NCBI RefSeq assembly: GCF_002150765.1 | Contig: NZ_MUYM01000074.1 | Span: 1-53,217, forward strand | DNA: 53,217 bases | Reading direction: 5' to 3' | Source of the DNA: Lentzea kentuckyensis | GTDB lineage: Bacteria > Actinomycetota > Actinomycetes > Mycobacteriales > Pseudonocardiaceae | Part shown: positions 48,417 through 53,217 of the stretch, in pieces | How the letters are laid out: each line of letters opens with the position of its first letter | Numbering within the stretch: position 1 is the first letter of the stretch | Translations under genes and position numbers: made by a program | The notes under the pieces: generated by a model | What the model saw: the letters and a program-made list of their open reading frames with translations, nothing else | Told to the model about the DNA's origin: nothing | Databases searched by the model: none

Positions 48417-49633
48417 TCACACGACTGCTGACGGTAGCCGCGCTCGCGGCTGCCTCCGTTGCTGTGCCTGGGGGCGCACTCGCCGCATCGGCACCGTTCC
48501 ACGACAACTTCGACGGTGCCGTGCACACGTCGCTGACGTTGGGACTGAACGACAACCTCAAACACCGCCAAGGCACCGGAGCTGTCACGTACAGCCAGGT
48601 CGCCGGCGGTTCCGTGCACGTCAACGACCCGCGGCGGCCCGGAGTTCTGTCGTTGCGCGGGGACAGGACCTCGGTCCGCCTCGACGCGCCCTCCACCGGT
48701 TCGGCGCTCTCGGCGAAGCTCACCCCGGCGGCGGGCGGGTGGTCGTCGATCGTGCTCAGCCGGTCGGCGAACATCACCGGTGACGTGTCCGATCCGGCCG
48801 TCGACCTCGGATTCCTGTTGCGCGCCAACGGGGAGGTGGAGATCTCGCAGCCGGGGCAACCGGTGCTCTCCTCGTCGGTCAGGGCACGTGACTCCTACGA
48901 GGTGACGCTGAAGTTCGGCAGCTCGCTCGACCTCACCGTGAACGGCGAGCGGCGGACGATCAAGCTCGGCGCCGAGGTGCCGACCGCGCGGCAGTGGGTC
49001 TACCTCGGACATTCGGGCAGCACCGCCGGGCTCGTCGACAACCTGAGCATCGCGCGGCTGAACTCCGACGACCTGCGCAAGCGTCCCGGTTCGACGCTGC
49101 GCTACTACGGCTACGTCGGCGCGTCACCCCCGGTCGTGCGTGGTCACAGCAACCTGAACCTCGTCGAGCCGGCAGCGGCAACGGCCGCCGGGCACGTCGA
49201 CGGGTTCGTGGCCGGTGACGCCGACTCCGCGCGCCAGCTGAAGAAGCGCTTCCCCGGCAAGAAGGTCGTACTCGTGGTGCCCGCCGCTCAGGTCGACGAC
49301 GCGTTCCAGGCGCCGGCCGAGGTCGACGGCGTCGGCTTCCGCGCGCCGTGTGCCGGCTACGACGCGGTCGAGGCCACCATGGCCAAGCTGGAGGAGCGGG
49401 TCGCGGGCAAGGACCTCTTCCTGCTGCCGGAGGGGTCGCCGCAGGCTCCGTGCGCGGACCTGACGGACGCCGACCTCGCCGGCACCCAGTACATGTACCT
49501 CGCGCTGATCCAGCAGTACCCGAGGTACGTGGGTGTCCTGGCCACGCCCGTTCCGGCGCAGTTCACGCGCACCGCGGACGCCCAGGAGCGCGTGGCCGCC
49601 CTCGTGCTGGGGGACGCTAGGCTGAGCGGGTGA
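48413..49633 (+). CDS. Secreted protein with concanavalin-like lectin domain, inside his operon
   Basis: 406 aa, starting at GTG 48413 in the hisH stop. Signal peptide 'MITRLLTVAALAAASVAVPGGALA'. Residues 28-210 look like a LamG/concanavalin-type beta-sandwich ('FHDNFDGAVHTSLTLGLNDN...VNDPRRPGVLSL...GLVDNLSIARLN'). Residues 220-400 resemble a TIM-barrel fragment of a glycoside-hydrolase kind ('TLRYYGYVGASPPVVRGHSNLNLVEP', 'HVDGFVAGDADSA', 'ALIQQYPRYVGVLATPVP'). No catalytic Glu pair can be fixed. It ends overlapping the hisA start by 4 nt (GTGA). A secreted carbohydrate-type protein coupled between hisH and hisA is unexpected. Confidence 0.8.
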   Translation: MITRLLTVAALAAASVAVPGGALAASAPFHDNFDGAVHTSLTLGLNDNLKHRQGTGAVTYSQVAGGSVHVNDPRRPGVLSLRGDRTSVRLDAPSTGSALSAKLTPAAGGWSSIVLSRSANITGDVSDPAVDLGFLLRANGEVEISQPGQPVLSSSVRARDSYEVTLKFGSSLDLTVNGERRTIKLGAEVPTARQWVYLGHSGSTAGLVDNLSIARLNSDDLRKRPGSTLRYYGYVGASPPVVRGHSNLNLVEPAAATAAGHVDGFVAGDADSARQLKKRFPGKKVVLVVPAAQVDDAFQAPAEVDGVGFRAPCAGYDAVEATMAKLEERVAGKDLFLLPEGSPQAPCADLTDADLAGTQYMYLALIQQYPRYVGVLATPVPAQFTRTADAQERVAALVLGDARLSG

Positions 49634-50361
49634 CGTTCACACTCCTCCCCGCTGTTGACGTGGCTGATGGCAAGGCCGTTCGCCTCGTGCAGGGCGAAGC
49701 CGGTACCGAGACGAACTACGGCGAGCCGCTGGACGCGGCCTTGCAGTGGCAGCGCGACGGAGCGGAGTGGATCCATCTCGTCGACCTCGACGCGGCGTTC
49801 GGGCGTGGCTCGAACCGCGAGCTGATCGCGCGCGTCGTCGGCGAGCTGGACGTGAAGGTGGAGCTGTCCGGCGGCATCCGCGACGACGCGTCGCTGGAGG
49901 CCGCGCTGGCCACCGGCTGTGCCCGCGTCAACCTGGGCACCGCGGCGCTGGAAGACCCGGAGTGGTGCGCGAAGGCCATCGCGGCGTACGGCGAGAAGAT
50001 CGCGGTGGGCCTGGACGTCCGCATCACCGAGCAGGGCCACCGGGTCAAGGGCCGCGGCTGGACGTCGGACGGCGGCGACCTCTGGGAGGTCCTCGACCGG
50101 CTCGACCGCGACGGCTGCGCGCGTTACGTCGTGACGGACGTGTCGAAGGACGGCACGCTGACGGGCCCGAACCTGGAGCTGCTCAGCGAGGTCTGCGCCC
50201 GCACCGACGCCCCGGTCATCGCGTCCGGTGGCGTGTCCACTGTGGACGACCTGGTCGCGCTGTCGAAGCTGTCGCGCGACGGCGTGGAGGGCTCCATCAT
50301 CGGCAAGGCCCTGTACGCCGGTGCGTTCACGCTCCCGGAAGCACTTGCTGCGGTCCGTTGA
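49630..50361 (+). CDS. hisA: Phosphoribosyl isomerase A (HisA/PriA)
   Basis: 243 aa from GTG 49630. TIM barrel with catalytic Asp near residue 10 in 'LLPAVDVADGKAVRLVQG' and 'YVVTDVSKDGTLTGPN' (second Asp). 'VELSGGIRDDASLEAAL' and 'GVEGSIIGKALYAGAF' bind phosphate. In actinobacteria this enzyme (PriA) also does the TrpF reaction of tryptophan synthesis; no trpF is in the window, consistent with that. It isomerises ProFAR to PRFAR. The 3' end overlaps the convergent Clp-N regulator by 35 nt. Confidence 0.96.
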   Translation: MTFTLLPAVDVADGKAVRLVQGEAGTETNYGEPLDAALQWQRDGAEWIHLVDLDAAFGRGSNRELIARVVGELDVKVELSGGIRDDASLEAALATGCARVNLGTAALEDPEWCAKAIAAYGEKIAVGLDVRITEQGHRVKGRGWTSDGGDLWEVLDRLDRDGCARYVVTDVSKDGTLTGPNLELLSEVCARTDAPVIASGGVSTVDDLVALSKLSRDGVEGSIIGKALYAGAFTLPEALAAVR

Positions 50362-51028
50362 CGACCTTCTCGATGTGAGCGGCCGCGGCCACGTGCGTGA
50401 CACCGGTGGTGTGCAGCACGTCGGCCGCGGTCCCGCCTTCTTCGAGCAGCACGCCGAGCAGGATGTGCTCGGTGCCGATGAACATGTGACCCATCCGCAG
50501 CGCCTCGCGCACCGCCAGTTCGAGCGCCTTCTTGCAGTGCGTCGAGTACGGCTGCTTCTCGGGCCGCTGAGCCGGCTCCTTCTCGAGCCGGTGCAGCACG
50601 GCGATGCGGGTGCTGCCGTCGCCGGACTCCAGCTTCGCGATGGTCTTGGCCGCGAGCCCGCCGGAGTCGTCGAGCAGCCCGAGCAGCAGGTGCTCGGTGC
50701 CGATCCGCTCGCTGAACCGCGCGTGGTGCCTGGCCAGCGCGATGACCCGGCGCGACCGCTGGGTGTAGCGCTCCGTCGACGGCTTGGTGAGCTCCGGCGA
50801 CTCCTTGGGCACGAACCGCTTCTGCGCGGCCTGCTTGGTGACGCCGAGGCTCTCGCCGATCTCGGCCCAGCTCGCGCCGCCCCGGCGTGCCTCGTCGACG
50901 AAGTGGCCGATCAGGTGGTCGCCGAGCTCGTTGAGCTGACTGCTCATCTCGACGGCCTTCGCGAGGCGCACGAGGGCGTCGTCGGTCTCCTGGGCGACCG
51001 TGACGATGAGGTCGGTCAACTGGATCAT
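50327..51028 (-). CDS. HTH plus Clp-N-domain protein (candidate regulator)
   Basis: 233 aa from ATG 51028. Residues 15-72 hold a DNA-binding helix-turn-helix ('GGASWAEIGESLGVTKQAAQKRF'). Residues 88-225 are a ClpA/ClpC-type N-domain with the double repeat visible as 'RVIALARHHARFSERIGTEHLLLGLLDD' and 'LELAVREALRMGHMFIGTEHILLGVLLEEGG'. There is no AAA+ ATPase, so it is not a Clp unfoldase but may bind substrates or degrons and DNA. TAGAGT ends 6 nt before the ATG; two GTCAAC-N5-GTTGAC dyads cover this promoter and eleven TCAAYRTKGA repeats lie upstream. Autoregulation is very likely. Function otherwise unknown. Confidence 0.85.
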   Translation of the reverse strand: MIQLTDLIVTVAQETDDALVRLAKAVEMSSQLNELGDHLIGHFVDEARRGGASWAEIGESLGVTKQAAQKRFVPKESPELTKPSTERYTQRSRRVIALARHHARFSERIGTEHLLLGLLDDSGGLAAKTIAKLESGDGSTRIAVLHRLEKEPAQRPEKQPYSTHCKKALELAVREALRMGHMFIGTEHILLGVLLEEGGTAADVLHTTGVTHVAAAAHIEKVVNGPQQVLPGA

Positions 51029-51030
51029 GC

Positions 51031-51076
51031 GTCAACTCTAGGTTGACGCTGAGCGCTCGGTCAACCTCGGGTTGAC
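51031..51076 (-). promoter_or_regulatory. Promoter with two GTCAAC-N5-GTTGAC dyads
   Basis: On the minus strand, TTGACC (51064-51059), an 18-nt spacer and TAGAGT (51040-51035) precede the ATG at 51028 by 6 nt. Dyad 1, GTCAAC-TCTAG-GTTGAC (51031-51047), covers the -10. Dyad 2, GTCAAC-CTCGG-GTTGAC (51060-51076), covers the -35. A third, CTCAA-CGT-TTGAG, follows at 51078-51090. Confidence 0.75.
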
Positions 51077-51090
51077 GCTCAACGTTTGAG

Positions 51091-51296
51091 TCAACGTTGA
51101 CGTTTCCAATCCACGTTGACTCAACATTGACGGCGCGAATCAACATGGATGCGCCCAATCAACATGGACGGTGACAACGTTGTCATTCGCCGTCGCCGAC
51201 GCCCGATCAACGTTGAATCAATGTTGAGTCAACGTGGACGGCTCGAATCAATGTGGACGGCCCGAATCAACATTGATTCGGGCCCGTCAATGTTGA
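51091..51296. repeat. Array of eleven TCAAYRTKGA palindromic 10-mers
   Basis: Copies start at 51091, 51110 (inverted), 51121, 51140, 51159, 51207, 51218, 51229, 51248, 51267 and 51287. A variant, TGACAACGTTGTCA, is at 51172-51185. Steps are 11 or 19-20 bp except one 48-bp gap that contains the variant. Forms include TCAACGTTGA, TCAACATTGA, TCAATGTTGA, TCAACATGGA and TCAACGTGGA. The array fills the gap between the Clp-N gene and the F420/PPOX gene. It fits a multi-site binding region for a protein dimer. Confidence 0.9.
51259..51284. terminator. Hairpin at end of F420/PPOX gene (inside array)
   Basis: GGCCCGAATCAA (51259-51270) and TTGATTCGGGCC (51273-51284) are perfect complements around CA, with one array repeat at the centre. 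It lies 16-42 nt after the stop of the minus-strand PPOX gene (51301) and may end its transcript before the Clp-N promoter. Confidence 0.5.
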
Positions 51297-51300
51297 GGGT

Positions 51301-51681
51301 TCAGCTCGGCAGCGTGATCTCGATGCCGACCGTGCCCGTCCGTCCGCGCCGCAGCTTGCTGCCGGTCATCGTCAGCCATCCCATGAAGCCGTATTTCTTC
51401 ACGATCCGGGCGCGGACGTCGTCGCTCGCGTCGTCGTCCAGCAGCCGGGCGCGCGCCTTGATCGACTCGCCCTTGGGGTTACCGCGCAGGTCGCACGGCC
51501 CGATCTCCACGTCCCCGCTGCGCCGGATCCGCTTGACCTTGCCGGTCTCCCTTGCGCTCCAGGCGTAGATCACACCGTCGGACGGGCCGGGCGCGACCCA
51601 GACCGGTGTGGGCACCGGGGTGCCGTCCTTGCGGAACGTCGTCAGCAGCAGGTACTGGCCCTTGCCCAACTCGGTGATCAT
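51301..51681 (-). CDS. PPOX-class F420-dependent oxidoreductase
   Basis: 126 aa from ATG 51681 (MITELGKGQYLLLTTFRKDG), 8 nt after TACGCT (minus strand). Split-barrel flavin/F420-binding fold: 'QYLLLTTFRKDGTPVPTPVWVAP', 'VIYAWSARETGKVKRIRRSGDVEIGPCDLRG', 'YGFMGWLTMTGSKLRRG'. This is the Rv1155/Rv2074-like family in actinobacteria, which reduces substrates such as biliverdin or binds F420. The substrate is unknown. It is divergent from hisF by 57 bp and upstream of the repeat array. Confidence 0.88.
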   Translation of the reverse strand: MITELGKGQYLLLTTFRKDGTPVPTPVWVAPGPSDGVIYAWSARETGKVKRIRRSGDVEIGPCDLRGNPKGESIKARARLLDDDASDDVRARIVKKYGFMGWLTMTGSKLRRGRTGTVGIEITLPS

Positions 51682-51738
51682 GGCGCCGCAGCGTAGTCCC
51701 CAAGGTCGGGCCCGGACGCCCCTTGTAGGCTTTCCCGC

Positions 51739-52497
51739 ATGTCAGTCGCGGTCCGTGTCATCCCCTGTCTCGACGTCGACCGGGGCCGGGTGGTGAAGGG
51801 CGTCAACTTCACCAACCTCGTCGACGCGGGCGACCCCGTCGAGCTAGCCAGGGCGTACGACGCCGAGGGCGCCGACGAGCTGACGTTCCTCGACGTGACG
51901 GCCAGCAGCGGGGACCGCGAGACGACGTTCGACGTGGTTCGCCGCACGGCCGAGCAGGTGTTCATCCCGCTCACGGTCGGTGGCGGCGTGCGCAGCCCGG
52001 AAGATGTCAACAAGCTGCTCCGCGCGGGTGCGGACAAGGTCAGCCTCAACACCGCCGCGATCGCGCGGCCGGAGCTGCTCAAGGAGTGCTCGGAGCGGTA
52101 CGGGGCCCAGTGCATCGTGCTGTCGGTCGACGCGCGGCGGGTGCCCGGCGGCACCGGCTTCGAGGTCACCACGCACGGCGGCCGCAACGGCACCGGCATC
52201 GACGCGGTGCAGTGGGCCGCGCGTGGTCAGGAGCTGGGCGTCGGCGAGATCCTGCTGAACTCGATGGACGCCGACGGCACCAAGGCCGGGTTCGACCTCG
52301 AACTGATCGAACTGGTCCGCCGCGAGGTCGACGTCCCGCTGATCGCCAGCGGTGGCGCGGGCGCGATCGACCACTTCCCGCCAGCGGTCGCCGCGGGCGC
52401 GGACGCCGTGCTGGCCGCCAGCGTGTTCCACTTCGGACAGCTGCGCATCGGCGAGGTCAAGGACGGCCTGCGCCAGGCGGGCGTCGTAGTGCGATGA
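51739..52497 (+). CDS. hisF: Imidazole glycerol phosphate synthase cyclase subunit
   Basis: 252 aa from ATG 51739, 7 nt after TAGGCT (51726-51731). TIM barrel: 'RVIPCLDVDRGRVVKGVNF' with the catalytic Asp near residue 11, 'LTVGGGVRSPEDVNKLLRAGADKVSLN', 'LLNSMDADGTKAGFD' with the second Asp, and 'IASGGAGAIDHFPPAVAAGADAVLAAS'. It joins PRFAR with HisH-derived ammonia to make IGP and AICAR. The stop overlaps the small membrane gene by 4 nt (ATGA). Confidence 0.97.
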   Translation: MSVAVRVIPCLDVDRGRVVKGVNFTNLVDAGDPVELARAYDAEGADELTFLDVTASSGDRETTFDVVRRTAEQVFIPLTVGGGVRSPEDVNKLLRAGADKVSLNTAAIARPELLKECSERYGAQCIVLSVDARRVPGGTGFEVTTHGGRNGTGIDAVQWAARGQELGVGEILLNSMDADGTKAGFDLELIELVRREVDVPLIASGGAGAIDHFPPAVAAGADAVLAASVFHFGQLRIGEVKDGLRQAGVVVR

Positions 52498-52853
52498 AGC
52501 CGGTCGAGGTGCGGGTGGCCTCGGCGGTCGCGTTCGGCGGCGCGCTGGTGTTCTTCGTCGTCGGCCTGGTCCTGTGGAGGTCGACGGGCGACGCCGACGT
52601 GCTGAAGCTGCCGTCGTTCGTGGCGCTCTTCGAACTGCTCGTCGCGGCCTCGTTGTTGTTGCGGCTGCGGTTCATGCACTACCCGGCGATGGTGGTGTTC
52701 GTCCTCGTCGCCTTGCTGCATCTGGTGATCGTGCTGGCCGACGGTCCGGTGTGGACCCGCGTCGCGTCCGGCGTGCTGTCCGCTGTGCACATCTACGGCG
52801 TGGTCCTGCTCAACACCGGACCCGCTCGTGAACACCTGGGAGGACCCCGTTGA
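52494..52853 (+). CDS. Small four-helix membrane protein between hisF and hisI
   Basis: 119 aa from ATG 52494 in the hisF stop. It starts MKPVEVRVASAVAFGGAL. Four hydrophobic helices (about residues 8-28, 40-58, 62-82 and 90-110); it ends in 'GPAREHLGGPR'. Its last codon overlaps the TTG start of hisI (TTGA). Function unknown; the tight coupling on both sides suggests it is made together with HisF and HisI. Confidence 0.72.
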   Translation: MKPVEVRVASAVAFGGALVFFVVGLVLWRSTGDADVLKLPSFVALFELLVAASLLLRLRFMHYPAMVVFVLVALLHLVIVLADGPVWTRVASGVLSAVHIYGVVLLNTGPAREHLGGPR

Positions 52854-53203
52854 GCAGCCCGCTCGATCCCGCCATCTCCGCGCGGCTCAAGCGCACCCCG
52901 GACGGCCTGGTCTGCGCGGTGGCCCAGCAACGTGACACCCGTGAGGTGCTCATGGTGGCGTGGATGGACGACGAGGCACTGCACCGCACCCTCACCACCC
53001 GCCGCGCGACCTACTACTCGCGCAGCCGTCAGCAGCTGTGGGTGAAGGGCGAGACCTCCGGGCACACCCAGTACGTGCACGAGGTGCGGCTCGACTGCGA
53101 CGGCGACACCCTGCTGCTGCTCGTCGACCAGGTCGGCGCCGCCTGCCACACGGGCGACCGCACGTGCTTCGACGCCACGGTGCTGCTCGGCGCCGACGGC
53201 TAG
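52850..53203 (+). CDS. hisI: Phosphoribosyl-AMP cyclohydrolase
   Basis: 117 aa from TTG 52850, which fits GGGAGG (52838-52843) 6 nt upstream and a 4-nt overlap with the previous stop. 'VLMVAWMDDEALHRTLTTRRATYYSRSR' and 'LWVKGETSGHTQYVHEVRLDCDGDTLLLLVDQVGAACHTGDRTCF' contain the Zn-binding Cys residues and the Mg-binding Asp triad (DCDGD). It opens the adenine ring of PR-AMP. The stop is at 53203, 14 nt before the window ends. Confidence 0.96.
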   Translation: MSSPLDPAISARLKRTPDGLVCAVAQQRDTREVLMVAWMDDEALHRTLTTRRATYYSRSRQQLWVKGETSGHTQYVHEVRLDCDGDTLLLLVDQVGAACHTGDRTCFDATVLLGADG

Positions 53204-53217
53204 TAGTGCTTTGTCGG

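Noticed and set aside
51091..51296. CRISPR array
   Set aside because: Repeats are only 10 bp, spacers 1-38 bp and irregular, no cas genes; it fits a protein-binding array.
51149..51568. 139-codon plus-strand ORF through the repeat array
   Set aside because: Its repeated INM/INV/INI words come from the DNA repeats; no RBS, and it crosses the antisense PPOX gene.
1..53217. tRNA, rRNA, prophage or IS genes
   Set aside because: No cloverleaf, rRNA segment, integrase or transposase seen on either strand.

Overview
The window is a high-GC actinomycete chromosome segment. Very high GC at third codon positions, many GTG starts, F420- and P450-type enzymes, and a gene order shared with the lspA-dnaE-bio-nad-his stretch of mycobacteria all point that way. 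The style (secreted peptidases, many TetR/SoxR/LysR regulators, a palindromic repeat built on TGAAGGAGCCCTTCA) suggests Pseudonocardiaceae (Lentzea/Saccharothrix-like). That family assignment is an inference.

Layout. 1-6.0 kb is accessory: the tail of a HAF/propeller-like protein, a two-sigma-factor operon flanked by tiny ORFs, a TetR/SRPBCC divergent pair, a secreted M28 aminopeptidase and a K+/H+ antiporter. 6.1-9.8 kb holds a SAM-IV riboswitch with a class V aminotransferase-like gene, then lspA, an RluA-type pseudouridine synthase and a Nudix hydrolase. 9.8-14.8 kb is small redox and regulator genes (LysR, a degenerate inositol-monophosphatase-like protein, TetR with its palindrome). 15.0-18.6 kb is dnaE. 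18.6-23.9 kb is a biotin region: a P450 with a BioQ-like palindrome in front, bioA, bioD, bioB, bsaP and a DUF2567 protein. 24-26 kb is a carboxylate-type MFS/hydro-lyase operon. 27.7-31.9 kb is the de novo NAD block: the regulator nrtR diverging from nadA-nadB-nadC. 31.9-38.5 kb holds secreted and cytosolic accessory genes. 38.6-53.2 kb carries the histidine genes: hisD-hisC-hisB, a 6-kb insertion (methyltransferase/KptA, SoxR, split transketolase, unknowns), then hisH, a secreted protein, hisA/priA, a Clp-N/HTH regulator, an F420/PPOX enzyme, hisF, a membrane protein and hisI.

How the parts work together. The window supplies cofactors and amino acids (biotin, NAD, histidine), with DNA replication (DnaE) and lipoprotein maturation (LspA) embedded. 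Control elements visible in the DNA include one riboswitch, two TetR-type palindromes, an NrtR-type palindrome, a SoxR-type promoter, a GntR-type palindrome and a dense array of TCAAYRTKGA repeats. At least twenty genes have a TANNNT-like -10 hexamer exactly 6-8 nt before the start codon, the signature of leaderless transcripts; this was used to choose several starts. Convergent genes almost always overlap at their 3' ends.

The most unusual item is the roughly 270-bp stretch 51029-51300. It holds eleven TCAAYRTKGA 10-mers, one variant palindrome, and two GTCAAC-N5-GTTGAC dyads lying on the promoter of a protein that joins a helix-turn-helix to a ClpA/ClpC-type substrate-binding N-domain.
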